The notes under the pieces are model-generated. The model did not search any database, was not told the DNA's origin, and was given only the letters and a program-made list of their open reading frames with translations. A DNA stretch of 64,000 nucleotides from Selenomonadales bacterium (GTDB lineage Bacteria > Bacillota > Negativicutes > Sporomusales > UBA7701): NCBI GenBank assembly GCA_029976065.1, contig JARKNV010000043.1, positions 1-64,000 of the forward strand, in the 5' to 3' direction. Below are positions 16,307-25,235 of the stretch, in pieces (position 1 is the stretch's first letter; every line of letters starts with the position of its first letter). The position numbers and the translations under genes are program-made.

Positions 16307-16349
16307 CACAACCCTTGAATCCTTGCTACACAAGGCTTCAAGGGTTGTG
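16307..16349. terminator. Strong hairpin at the 3' end of rlmD
   Basis: CACAACCCTTGAA (16307-16319) pairs perfectly with TTCAAGGGTTGTG (16337-16349), and an inner CCTTG/CAAGG stem extends it. The rlmD stop codon lies in the right arm. The T-rich tail (TTTTCTTT) is on the plus strand, so it best stops plus-strand transcription entering rlmD, while the stem may also stabilise the rlmD mRNA end. It coincides with the change from AT-rich to GC-rich sequence. Confidence 0.6.
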
Positions 16350-17714
16350 TTTTCTTTGCAGCCAAACTACACACTCAATGTGAAAAGTCTGTGGAAACAT
16401 ATCGACAGGCTGAATCTCCGCCGTCCGGTAGCCGCCAGCGGCCAGGACGGCGAGGTCGCGGGCCAGCGACGCCGGGTTGCAGGACACGTACACGATGCGC
16501 TCCGGCCCCATGCGGATGAAGGTTTCCAGCACCAGCGGCGCGCAGCCGGCCCGTGGCGGGTCGACAACAATGGCATGAGGCCGCACCCCCTGCGCCCTGA
16601 GTTTCGGCATCACCTCCACCGCGTCGCCGACAATGTACTCCACGTTGCCGACACCGTTGGCGACGGCATTTGCGCGGGCATCGGCGATCGCGTCGGCCAC
16701 CACCTCAATGCCGTACACCTTGGCGGCGCGGCGGGCAAGGAACAGGGTGATCGTGCCTGTGCCGCAATATGCGTCGATGACCGTCTCCGCTCCGGTGAGG
16801 CCGGCGTATTCCTCCGCCTTGCCGTACAGCACTTCCGCCTGGGCGGTGTTCACCTGAAAAAACGACCGGGCCGAGACGCGGAAAATAAAATCGCCGAGCC
16901 GGTCGGTGATCGTATCCTCACCCCAGACCGTCGCCGTCCGGCGGCCGAGGATGACGTTAGTCCGCGCGGGGTTGACGTTGTGAACCACGCTTGCCAGCCC
17001 CGGCACCTCCCGCCGCAGGGCGGCGATGACCTCTGCCCGGCGCGGCAATTCATTCGTGGCGGTGACGATCACCGCCATCACCTCGCCGCTGGCGGTGCCT
17101 ACCCGGCCGAGGACATGGCGGACGACGCCGCGGCCGCTCTTCTCGTCGTACGGCGGGATGCCCAGCCCGGCGAGGGCGGCGCGGGCCGCGCGGGCGACAG
17201 CGTTGTTCGCGGCATGCTGGATATGGCAGTCGTCGATATCGACGATATCGTGGCTGCCGGAGGCGAAGCAACCCACCGCCAGGCGGCCGCCGGCCAGCCC
17301 GACGGGAAACTGCATCTTGTTGCGGTAGTGCCAGGGTTCGGCCGCGCCGATCGTCGGGTGGACGACGACCCCGTCCAGTTTGCCGATCCTCGTGACGGCG
17401 TCGACCACCGTCTGGCGTTTGGCGGCCAACTGTGCCCGATAAGAGAGGTGCTGTAGCTGGCAGCCGCCGCAGCGCGCGTAAGCGGCGCAACGGGGCGCCA
17501 CGCGGTCGGGCGAAGGCGCCAACACAGCGTCGAGCCGCGCTTTGGCGTAATGCTGCTTGACGACTTCGGCGGTAACCGCCACCTTTTCCCCCGGCAGGGC
17601 GCCGGGCACGAAGACGGTGAAGCCGTGGTACCGGCCCACGCCTTCACCGCTGTGTCCCAGACTCGTTATTTCGATTTCGTATATCCCGCCGCGTTCGACC
17701 GGCTGGCTCGTCAT
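16338..17714 (-). CDS. rlmD: 23S rRNA (uracil-5-)-methyltransferase, RlmD/RumA family
   Basis: 458 residues. An N-terminal TRAM RNA-binding domain (about residues 8-65) is followed by Fe-S cysteines (CAAYARCGGCQLQHL). The SAM-binding motif is DAYCGTGTITLF, and the catalytic motifs DPPRAGC and SCNPASLARDL are complete. It methylates C5 of a 23S rRNA uridine; whether it also acts on tRNA or on two sites, as some Firmicute relatives do, cannot be read. The start overlaps the stop of the Lon-type protease by ATGA, so they form an operon. Confidence 0.93.
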   Translation of the reverse strand: MTSQPVERGGIYEIEITSLGHSGEGVGRYHGFTVFVPGALPGEKVAVTAEVVKQHYAKARLDAVLAPSPDRVAPRCAAYARCGGCQLQHLSYRAQLAAKRQTVVDAVTRIGKLDGVVVHPTIGAAEPWHYRNKMQFPVGLAGGRLAVGCFASGSHDIVDIDDCHIQHAANNAVARAARAALAGLGIPPYDEKSGRGVVRHVLGRVGTASGEVMAVIVTATNELPRRAEVIAALRREVPGLASVVHNVNPARTNVILGRRTATVWGEDTITDRLGDFIFRVSARSFFQVNTAQAEVLYGKAEEYAGLTGAETVIDAYCGTGTITLFLARRAAKVYGIEVVADAIADARANAVANGVGNVEYIVGDAVEVMPKLRAQGVRPHAIVVDPPRAGCAPLVLETFIRMGPERIVYVSCNPASLARDLAVLAAGGYRTAEIQPVDMFPQTFHIECVVWLQRKHNP

Positions 17715-20152
17715 GCAGATTCGTCCTTGTGCCCGTCCCCGCCGCCGTGCTCTTCCGCCTGCCGGCCCATTTTGATGAGCGTGTCGGTGTAGGCGGTCAG
17801 CTGCTTGTTAACCAGGTAATGGATGGTGCCGGGCGGATAAGTCCCGTCCAGGCCCTTCTCCCCAGCCGGCAGGCCGGTAAGAATCTCGATGCCCTGGTCG
17901 ATGGTTTCCACCGGCCAAATGTGGAACTTGCCTGCTTTCACCGCCTCGATCACCTCGTCGTCGAGGGTCAGGTTGGTGATATTCTGGTGAGGAATCATCA
18001 CGCCCTGCCGGCCGGTCAGTCCCTTGGCCTTGCAGACCGCGAAGAAGCCTTCGATCTTCTCCGTCGCGCCGCCGATCGGCTGGATTTCTCCCTTCTGGTT
18101 GACCGAGCCGGTGACGGCGATGTACTGGCGGATAGGTACGCCCGACAGACTGGACAGGATGGCGTACAGCTCGGTGCTTGACGCGCTGTCGCCGTCCACC
18201 CCGTCATAAAGCTGCTCGAACGTCAGGCTGGCGGTCAGATTCAACGGCCGCTCCTGGGCGTATTTCTGCCCCAGGTACCCGCCGAGAATCATGACCCCCT
18301 TGCTGTGGCTGGTGCCGCTCATCTTCGTTTCCCGCTCGATGTTGACGACCCCGCTCTTGCCGAGGAAGGTATTGGCGGTTATCCGCGACGGCTTGCCGAA
18401 CATGTACTCGCCCACCGACAGCACCGCCAGGCCGTTGACCTGGCCGACCTTCTCGCCGTCGGTGTCGATCAGCAGCTTGCCGTCGGCGAACATCTCCTGC
18501 AGTTTTTCCTCGTATTTGTTGTAACGGAACCGCTTCTCCTCAATCGCCCGCCGCACGTGCGCGAGTCCGACGAATTCGGCCCTGTCGACGCTCGCCCAGG
18601 CGTCCGCCTCGCACAAGAGCTCGACGACCTCGCTGAAACGAGTGGTGAATTTCTGCTGGCTGCCCGACAGGCGGGTGGCGTACTCCACCACCTTGGCCAC
18701 CGCCGCCCGCTCGAAATGCTTCAGCTTCTCGCGCTGGACGGTGGACGCCACGAACCCGGCCAGCTTGCCGATATTGGCATCGTTGTTGGCCATCACGGTG
18801 TCGAAGTCGGCGTAAACCTTGAACAGCTTGCGGAAATCCTCGTCGTAATTGAAAATCAGGTGGTACAGAGACGGATTGCCGATCAGGATGACCTTGACGT
18901 TGACCGGGATAGGCTCAGGCTTCACGGACGCCATCGCCAGCATCCCGTATTGCTCGCCAAGATTTTCGATATGGAGCTTCCTCGTCTTGAGGACGCGTTT
19001 CAGCCCCTCCCAGGCGCCGATATTGGCAAGGACATCCTTGATGTTGAGGATGAGATAGCCGCCATTGGCCCTGTGCAACGCTCCCGGTTTGATCATCGAA
19101 AAGTCGGTGTTCACGACCCCCATGCGGGCTTCGTACTCCACCCGGCCGACGAGGTTATAATACGTGGGGTTGACCTCGACCACCACCGGGGCGCCATCGA
19201 GTTCGCGGTTATCGACCAACAGGTTGACCTGATACTTGTCCTTTACCGCCTCCTGCATGCTCTTGCGGAACATCATCAGCGGATTGTTCTCTTCCTCGCC
19301 GGCAGGCTTGAAGTCGTTGATATTCTTGACGACGTCGTTCTTCACCGCCTCCAGGTAGGCGACGACTTCGTCGTAAGCCTCGTACTTGGCCTTCAGCTCG
19401 TCGATGAAATGGCCGACGGCGAACAGCCCCACTTTGGAATCGAGGCCCTTCATTTCCTCCCGCGCTTCCCGCTCCAGGTGCTGCACCTGGCGGATGGCCT
19501 CCATGGCCTTTTCATGGACAGCCAGCATCCGTTTCTCGATTATTTCCTTCTGATCGCGGTCGAGCTGCTGGAACTCCTCCGGTGTCAGCGGCTTGCCGCC
19601 CTCTATCGGCAGACCGACGAACCCCGTCGTCGTCCACTGGGGCAGGATGCCGTGCTCCTCGGCCTGATGGCCGAATGATTCCATTATCTGTCCGCGGCTG
19701 TCCTGGAATTTTTTCATTATGGCGGCTTTGGCCTGCTCATAGTCCTCGCCGCTGAAAACCTTGGGAATATCGCTCTTGAGATCGTCGACCAGCTCCTGCA
19801 TATCCTGGCGAAAGACGCTGCCCATGCCGGCCGGCAGGCTAAGCGCTATCGGCTGGCCGGCGTTTTCGAAGTTGTTCACATAGCACCAATCAGGCGGCAC
19901 GGGCTCGCTGCAGGCCACCTTGCTCACAGCCGCCTTGGCGTAGGTAATCTTGCCTGTGCCCACAAGCCCCGACACATAAATGTTGTACCCGAAATTTTTG
20001 GCGTACAGGCCGAACTCGATGGCCTTGACGGCCCGCTCCTGCCCGATCATCACCTCGAGCGGCGACACCGTGGCCGTAGTCTCGAACGGAAGACTGGCAT
20101 CGGCACAGAAATAGCGGAGCTTCTCCGGCGGCAGTTCCAGCCGTGTGGTCAT
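17711..20152 (-). CDS. Lon-family AAA ATP-dependent protease (LonB-like, soluble)
   Basis: 813 residues. The N-terminal AAA region has Walker A (SGLVGTGKITYAKA, near residue 65) interrupted by a long coiled-coil insertion (residues 175-290). The C-terminal Lon protease domain has the Ser-Lys dyad: DGDSASSTE carries the Ser and GATEKIEGFF the Lys. It lacks the Lon N-domain. ATG 20152 is preferred over TTG 20173 because of GAGGGGG upstream. A 28-codon leader ORF ends 4 bases before it. It degrades damaged or regulatory proteins. Confidence 0.92.
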   Translation of the reverse strand: MTTRLELPPEKLRYFCADASLPFETTATVSPLEVMIGQERAVKAIEFGLYAKNFGYNIYVSGLVGTGKITYAKAAVSKVACSEPVPPDWCYVNNFENAGQPIALSLPAGMGSVFRQDMQELVDDLKSDIPKVFSGEDYEQAKAAIMKKFQDSRGQIMESFGHQAEEHGILPQWTTTGFVGLPIEGGKPLTPEEFQQLDRDQKEIIEKRMLAVHEKAMEAIRQVQHLEREAREEMKGLDSKVGLFAVGHFIDELKAKYEAYDEVVAYLEAVKNDVVKNINDFKPAGEEENNPLMMFRKSMQEAVKDKYQVNLLVDNRELDGAPVVVEVNPTYYNLVGRVEYEARMGVVNTDFSMIKPGALHRANGGYLILNIKDVLANIGAWEGLKRVLKTRKLHIENLGEQYGMLAMASVKPEPIPVNVKVILIGNPSLYHLIFNYDEDFRKLFKVYADFDTVMANNDANIGKLAGFVASTVQREKLKHFERAAVAKVVEYATRLSGSQQKFTTRFSEVVELLCEADAWASVDRAEFVGLAHVRRAIEEKRFRYNKYEEKLQEMFADGKLLIDTDGEKVGQVNGLAVLSVGEYMFGKPSRITANTFLGKSGVVNIERETKMSGTSHSKGVMILGGYLGQKYAQERPLNLTASLTFEQLYDGVDGDSASSTELYAILSSLSGVPIRQYIAVTGSVNQKGEIQPIGGATEKIEGFFAVCKAKGLTGRQGVMIPHQNITNLTLDDEVIEAVKAGKFHIWPVETIDQGIEILTGLPAGEKGLDGTYPPGTIHYLVNKQLTAYTDTLIKMGRQAEEHGGGDGHKDESA

Positions 20153-20156
20153 TACC

Positions 20157-20243
20157 TCAAACCCCCTCGCCAAGTTTCGCCACCGGGTCGGCCGCCGTAG
20201 GCAAGGCGGATAATGCGCGCTCGCTGCAGGCTTGAGAAGTCAT
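20157..20243 (-). CDS. 28-residue upstream leader ORF before the Lon-type protease
   Basis: ATG at 20243 follows GAGGGAGGAAAAAG, one of the best ribosome binding sites in the window, and runs 28 codons (MTSQACSERALS then ALPTAADPV onward) to a TGA 4 bases before the protease ATG, in a different frame. The tight TGA-GGTA-ATG spacing suggests translational coupling. It could be a regulatory leader peptide. No protein family is recognisable. Confidence 0.5.
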   Translation of the reverse strand: MTSQACSERALSALPTAADPVAKLGEGV

Positions 20244-20304
20244 CTTTTTCCTCCCTCTGGCGTTTATGGATAATTATTCTCTTTCTCAAGCCTATTTTCC
20301 TTTT

Positions 20305-20550
20305 TCAGCCCGACCAATCGACATCCTGGCTGCCGCAGACGAGGCAGGTGTCAAAATACTCGGCCGGGTGGCCGCCGGCGGCCCTGGCCATGGACTTGTC
20401 GGCCCCCAGACGGGTGATGGTCACCAACTCGCCGCCGTCATTGAAATCGCCGAGGAGACCGGAGGCGAATCCGTTGGCGGTCGGCGCGGCTGGCGGCACG
20501 CGGCTGGCGGCGAAGAGGCGTCGGTTTCCACAGGCTCGGCAATAAGGCAT
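20305..20550 (-). CDS. Small zinc-ribbon protein
   Basis: 81 residues, starting at ATG 20550 with AGGGAGGTG eight bases upstream. CxxC pairs near the start (CRACGN) and near the end (CLVCGS) would form one zinc ribbon around a glycine-rich middle. No enzymatic motif. It follows the CPBP protease gene by 16 bases, so they are probably co-transcribed. Function unknown. Confidence 0.75.
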   Translation of the reverse strand: MPYCRACGNRRLFAASRVPPAAPTANGFASGLLGDFNDGGELVTITRLGADKSMARAAGGHPAEYFDTCLVCGSQDVDWSG

Positions 20551-20566
20551 AACGGCACCTCCCTTG

Positions 20567-21247
20567 TTAAATAAGCGTCACATTGTAAAACAGCATCGCA
20601 ATCTTGGCGGTGTTGATGAATGAATGCGCTGTTATCGAGGCCAGGAGCGAGCCGGTCCAATGGTAGAGAACGGCGAGGCCGACGCCGACCACCACCATCT
20701 CGGCCAGCCAGTAAGGATTGAAGTGAAACAGGGCGAAGATGGCGGCACTGAGAACCGCCCCGCCCCACAACCCGAAGCGGTCCCTGAGAGCGGTAAAGGT
20801 AAACAGGCGGTAAAGCACTTCCTCAGCCACCGGTGCCGCCAGGCCGGCGAGAAATAGCGGCAGGACAAGGTCGCGCCAGGAATAAGCCTGCTCGACCATC
20901 GCCACCAAGGGATGCTGGGTGGGCGAGATCAGCAGCACCGTGGTATAGATGCGTTCGCTGAAAATGCTGACTGCCAGCAGGAGAGCGCCCGCCCCCAGTC
21001 CGGCGGACAGGTTGCGCAGCGGCCGCGCGAACATCAGCCCCCAGGCGGCGAGCGTCCCGCCGTGGCGGTGAACGGCGAACCATACGAGCCCGATCACCAC
21101 CAGGCGGTCGGTAACCTCCACCACCGGCGGCGGCGCGGTGAAAAACAGCGGGTAGACGAACCGCACGACGACGAACCCGACCACCAGGCGCATGAAATGG
21201 ACGAGAGCCACATCCCTGATATTCCACGGCGCTTTGCCTCGCAGCAT
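20567..21247 (-). CDS. CPBP-family intramembrane metalloprotease
   Basis: 226 residues with about six hydrophobic segments. The Rce1/CPBP motifs are present: EEVLYRLF (EExxxR), FALFHFN (FxxxH) and a C-terminal HSFINT (HxxxN/D). ATG 21247 was chosen because AAGGAGGAG precedes it; a longer frame to 21274 lacks this. Relatives process prenylated or bacteriocin-related substrates in the membrane. The substrate here is unknown. Confidence 0.88.
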   Translation of the reverse strand: MLRGKAPWNIRDVALVHFMRLVVGFVVVRFVYPLFFTAPPPVVEVTDRLVVIGLVWFAVHRHGGTLAAWGLMFARPLRNLSAGLGAGALLLAVSIFSERIYTTVLLISPTQHPLVAMVEQAYSWRDLVLPLFLAGLAAPVAEEVLYRLFTFTALRDRFGLWGGAVLSAAIFALFHFNPYWLAEMVVVGVGLAVLYHWTGSLLASITAHSFINTAKIAMLFYNVTLI

Positions 21248-21309
21248 TTTTCTCCTCCTTGTCGGCCGGGCCACAGTACCATTATGCGCGGGCTATTTTC
21301 GTTTCATGC

Positions 21310-21334
21310 ATTAGAAAACTTTGCTTCGCCAAGC
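21310..21334. repeat. Copy 1 of a 25-base dispersed repeat
   Basis: ATTAGAAAACTT followed by TGCTTCGCCAAGC matches 23 of 25 bases at 31355-31379. Both copies lie in intergenic space and begin with the same ATTAGAAAACTT. It is followed here by a weak inverted repeat. Confidence 0.6.
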
Positions 21335-21461
21335 TTCCTGAGAAGCAGGCGGAGCAATCCGACAGCTAAAACGGGGCTGCCTGCAAAGCCCGTCCGGGCC
21401 TTTCTGGCAACCCCGCTGTCAATAATTGAACAAATTCTATCACCAAACTGGACAAATTCTG

Positions 21462-22553
21462 TCACAAAAAATTCGTCATATCCTCGACTTCCGCCGCCGT
21501 CAGCCGGCGCAGAAAGGCTTCGACCAGAGCAGCCGTGCTGGCGATGTCGCCGATGTCGGCCACCTCCACCGGCGCGTGGCTGCAGCGCCGCGGCATATAG
21601 ACGCCGCCGCTGGGCACGCCGTCCCCGGAATAGGCGACGGTGGCCGCGTCCGTCCAGGTTCGGAAGACATCCTCCTGCCAGGGGATGCCGGCTCCCGCGG
21701 CGGCGGCCCGCAGGGCGCGGACGATCTTGGCGCTGTAAACGGCGCCGAGCAGCGCATGCGGCAGGAAATCGGCGGTGCGGATGACCGGTCCGCCGCCCAG
21801 TCGCGCCGCCGACTGCTGGGGCGGAGTGTAGGGATCGGCCGCCGGCACGGTGTCAAGAGAGAGCGCGATATCGGGATTCAGGCGCTGGGCGGCCACCTTG
21901 GCGCCACGCGAGCCGATCTCCTCCTGGGTCGTGGCGACCAGACAGAGGGTATAGGACAGCGGCGCGGCGGCCAGAGCCTCGGCCACGGCAAGCAGCACCG
22001 CGCAGCCGGCCCGGTCGTCGATGGCCTTGGTCGTGAAGCGGCCGCCGGCCAGCACATCGAAATGGCGGCGATACACGATCGGGTCGCCGACCTTGATGCC
22101 TAAAGCGGCAACAGCCGCACTTGAATCGGCGCCGACATCCAGCCACAGGTCGCCGATATTCACCGGCCGGGCCAGTTCTTCCGGCGTCATGAGGTGGCGG
22201 CTTTTGATGCCGATCACGCCGACATGAACCTTGCCTTCGCCGGTGACCACCTCGACCTTGGTGTCAAGCAGCACCCGCTCGTCGAGGATGCCGTTGGCGT
22301 CGAAGTAGATGTACCCCTGCTCGTTGATGTACTTGACGAACATTCCCACCTCGTCGGTGTGGGCCGACACCATCACCCTGCGCTCGCCCGTGCCGAAGAA
22401 GGCGTACACGTTGCCGACGGCATCCACCTCTACCTTTGCGGCATAGCGGCGGAAGGCCTCGGCCATGTAGGCGGCCACCGCCTGTTCGCGCCCGGCGCCG
22501 CCCGGCAGGGCGGCGAGGTCGCGGATAAGTGTCAGGAGTTTATCCTTGTCCAT
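21462..22553 (-). CDS. M42-family metallo-aminopeptidase
   Basis: 363 residues. The co-catalytic metal site of the M42/M20 fold is visible: SAHTDEVG (His and Asp), DDRAGC (bridging Asp), TQEEIGSRG (Glu-Glu), an Asp in SLDTVPA, and C-terminal CSHAPVE (His). Start ATG 22553 follows GGAGGG, and its first 14 bases overlap the end of the GGDEF gene. These enzymes form dodecameric cytosolic peptidases. Confidence 0.9.
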   Translation of the reverse strand: MDKDKLLTLIRDLAALPGGAGREQAVAAYMAEAFRRYAAKVEVDAVGNVYAFFGTGERRVMVSAHTDEVGMFVKYINEQGYIYFDANGILDERVLLDTKVEVVTGEGKVHVGVIGIKSRHLMTPEELARPVNIGDLWLDVGADSSAAVAALGIKVGDPIVYRRHFDVLAGGRFTTKAIDDRAGCAVLLAVAEALAAAPLSYTLCLVATTQEEIGSRGAKVAAQRLNPDIALSLDTVPAADPYTPPQQSAARLGGGPVIRTADFLPHALLGAVYSAKIVRALRAAAAGAGIPWQEDVFRTWTDAATVAYSGDGVPSGGVYMPRRCSHAPVEVADIGDIASTAALVEAFLRRLTAAEVEDMTNFL

Positions 22554-23793
22554 CGTTTTCCCTCCCGCGGTTAGTTTCAGCCGAACCGTGTGCAATAACA
22601 ACCCGGTTGCGGCCATGCTTCTTGGCCTGATAAAGGGCAGTGTCGGCCCTGGCGACCACTTCGTGCGGTTCGTCGCCAGGCCTCGGCCAGACGGTGGCTA
22701 CGCCGAGGCTGATGGTAACAACCGGTGCAACTGGTGACGCGGCATGGGGAATTTTCATCTCCTCCACGGCGCTCAGCAAGCGCACGGCAACAGTAATCGC
22801 GCCGGCGGCGTCCGTGGCGGCCAGAACAACGACGAACTCTTCGCCGCCGTACCGCGCGAGCAGATCGGTCGTCCGCTTGACAACGCCGCCCATCGCCGCC
22901 GCTACTTTGCGGAGGCATTCGTCGCCCGCCCGGTGACCGTAATTGTCGTTGTACAATTTGAAATGGTCCACGTCAGCCATTATCACCGTCAGCGGCTGCT
23001 CAGCGCGGATCGCCCGCTTCCACTCGCCGCTGAAGAAATCGTCGAACAACCGGCGGTTGGCGATGCCGGTCAGTCCGTCCACGCCCGACAGCCGCATAAG
23101 TTCAGCGTTGGCGACGGCCAGCCGCTCGGCCTCGCTGCGGATGGTGCGGGCCGCCGGCTGAAAAATGAACAGATATTCCAGCACAAGTACGAACAGCATC
23201 ACCGACAGCGCGACCGCGGCCATGCTTTTCATCTTTTGCTCCCGGGCCTCGCTTTCGGCCTGGATCCTGCCGACCACATCGTTCATATTCTCCACGAACA
23301 CCGCCGCCATGGCGGCGATTTTCTCCAGGCGGTAATCCTGCGCCCGGAGGTCGCCATCCGGGGCGTTGGCCAGCTCTGTCACTGCCTGAAGATAAATTAT
23401 CAGCGTCTCCTCGATTTTGAGGGGCGGTTCGAGAAACATCGCCCGCACCTCGGGCGACAGGTCGCCGGTCAGGCCGAGGCCGGGGTTGCCGTGCAGCAGC
23501 GCGTGATGGGCCTCGTGCAGCTGCAGGACAGTGCGGTGCAGCTCCCCGCGGAGGACAGTCCGCCGGGCGCTGTCGGCCGTATTCATAAGCTGCAGGCTGA
23601 GAAGCGCCGCCTTCTGGGTCAGCATCCGCTGCCGGCCGCTGATGTTGACGGTCGCGGCCGTGGCCTGTCCGGCCTCCAGGAGGTCGTGAAAAGAGAAATA
23701 TACTGCCAGGGAAAGAATGGCGATAATCGCTAACCCGGCGACATATCTGACTACCAGTGAACGCACGGCTAAACTTTTCACCGCCGTGTTCAT
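22540..23793 (-). CDS. Membrane diguanylate cyclase with PilJ-type sensor
   Basis: 417 residues. A transmembrane segment (17-35) leads to a PilJ/NIT-like external sensor with the motif SGRQRMLTQKAALL (52-65). A second membrane segment (191-211) is followed by a GGDEF domain with active GGEEF (316-320). The inhibitory RxxD site is present (RTTD, 307-310), unlike in the CBS cyclase of this window. It sits between gatB and the M42 peptidase gene in one strand run. PilJ-type sensors in relatives respond to nitrate-like or other small ligands; the ligand here is unknown. Confidence 0.92.
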   Translation of the reverse strand: MNTAVKSLAVRSLVVRYVAGLAIIAILSLAVYFSFHDLLEAGQATAATVNISGRQRMLTQKAALLSLQLMNTADSARRTVLRGELHRTVLQLHEAHHALLHGNPGLGLTGDLSPEVRAMFLEPPLKIEETLIIYLQAVTELANAPDGDLRAQDYRLEKIAAMAAVFVENMNDVVGRIQAESEAREQKMKSMAAVALSVMLFVLVLEYLFIFQPAARTIRSEAERLAVANAELMRLSGVDGLTGIANRRLFDDFFSGEWKRAIRAEQPLTVIMADVDHFKLYNDNYGHRAGDECLRKVAAAMGGVVKRTTDLLARYGGEEFVVVLAATDAAGAITVAVRLLSAVEEMKIPHAASPVAPVVTISLGVATVWPRPGDEPHEVVARADTALYQAKKHGRNRVVIAHGSAETNRGRENDGQG

Positions 23794-23798
23794 TGCCG

Positions 23799-25232
23799 CT
23801 ACAGCCTTTCGCGCAGCAGCTTGTTGACAAGTTCGGGGTTGGCGCGCCCCTTGGTCTCCTTCATGATCTGGCCGACCAGGAAGCCGAGCGCCCGCTCCTT
23901 GCCTGCCTTGAAATCGGCGACCGACTGCGGGTTGGCGGCGACGACATTCTCGACGACGGCGACGACCGCCCCCGCGTCGGAAATCTGCACCAGGCCCTGT
24001 TCCTTGACGATGACGGCCGCGTCCTTACCGCTGGCCCACATCTCCTCGAACACCGTCTTGGCGATCTTCCCGGAAACGGTGCCCTTGGACTGCAGGTCGA
24101 TAAGGGCTGCCAGCTGTCCGGGGGCCACCGGGCAGTCGTCGATTTCCCGGCCGGCGGCGTTGAGGTGCCGGGAGAGCTCGCCCATGAGCCAGTTGGCGGC
24201 CGCTTTGGCATCGGCGCCGGCGGCAATAGTGGCGTCGAAATAATCGGCCATCGCCCGGCTGGCGGTGATGACGCCGGCGTCGTAGGCCGACAGGCCGTAG
24301 TCCTTCATCAGCCTGGCCTGGCGAGCGTCCGGCAGCTCGGGGAGGCCCCGCCTGATTTCCTCGACCCATGCGGGATCGACCACCATCGGCACGAGATCGG
24401 GCTCGGGGAAATAGCGGTAATCGTGGGCCTGCTCCTTGCTCCTGAGCGACACCGTCTGGCCGCGGGCGTCGTCCCACGACCTGGTTTCCTGCACGACGCG
24501 GCCTCCTTCGTCCAGCACGTCCGTCTGGCGGAGCGTCTCGTACTCGAGGCCCTTCTGCACCGCCTTGAAGGAGTTGAGGTTCTTGATCTCCGCCTTGGTG
24601 CCGAACTTCGTCTCGCCCTTCGGCCGCAGCGAAATGTTGGCGTCGCAGCGCAGGCTGCCTTCCTCCATCTTGCAGTCCGATACGTCGATATACTGGAGAA
24701 TGGCCTTGAGTTTCTCCAGATAGGCCTTGGCTTCCTCCGCCGCGCGGATGTCGGGCTCGGATACGATCTCCAGGAGCGGCACGCCCGTCCGGTTGTAATC
24801 GACGAGGGTATAATCGGCCCGGGCGATCGTGCCGGCGTGGACCAGCTTGCCGGCGTCCTCTTCCATATGGACGCGGGTGATGCCGATGCGCCGCACCTCG
24901 CCGTCCACCTCGATGTCGAGATGGCCGTCGACGGCGATCGGCAGGTCGTACTGCGAAGTCTGGAAATTCTTCGGCAGATCGGGATAATAGTAGTTTTTGC
25001 GGTCGAATTTGCTGAATGGCAGGATGCGGCAGTTCAGGGCCAGGCCGGTGCGGACGGCGAACTCCAGCACTTTGGCGTTCAGGACCGGCAGAACGCCGGG
25101 CAGGCCGAGGCAGACCGGGCAGACGTTGGTGTTCTGCTCCGCCCCGAACGAGGTGCTGCAGCCGCAGAAAATCTTCGAGGCGGTCTTGAGCTCGGTGTGG
25201 ACTTCAAGGCCGATGACGACTTCGTATTCCAT
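23799..25232 (-). CDS. gatB: Asp-tRNA(Asn)/Glu-tRNA(Gln) amidotransferase subunit B
   Basis: 477 residues, full family length. The N-terminus [15 protein letters not shown], the cysteine pair region (FCGCSTSFG ... CPVCLGLPG) and the [16 protein letters not shown] motif are GatB hallmarks. The C-terminal YqeY-like helical tRNA-binding domain is present. With gatA and gatC it converts Glu-tRNA(Gln) and Asp-tRNA(Asn) to the amide forms. It starts 3 bases after the gatA stop. Confidence 0.97.
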   Translation of the reverse strand: MEYEVVIGLEVHTELKTASKIFCGCSTSFGAEQNTNVCPVCLGLPGVLPVLNAKVLEFAVRTGLALNCRILPFSKFDRKNYYYPDLPKNFQTSQYDLPIAVDGHLDIEVDGEVRRIGITRVHMEEDAGKLVHAGTIARADYTLVDYNRTGVPLLEIVSEPDIRAAEEAKAYLEKLKAILQYIDVSDCKMEEGSLRCDANISLRPKGETKFGTKAEIKNLNSFKAVQKGLEYETLRQTDVLDEGGRVVQETRSWDDARGQTVSLRSKEQAHDYRYFPEPDLVPMVVDPAWVEEIRRGLPELPDARQARLMKDYGLSAYDAGVITASRAMADYFDATIAAGADAKAAANWLMGELSRHLNAAGREIDDCPVAPGQLAALIDLQSKGTVSGKIAKTVFEEMWASGKDAAVIVKEQGLVQISDAGAVVAVVENVVAANPQSVADFKAGKERALGFLVGQIMKETKGRANPELVNKLLRERL

Positions 25233-25235
25233 CTC

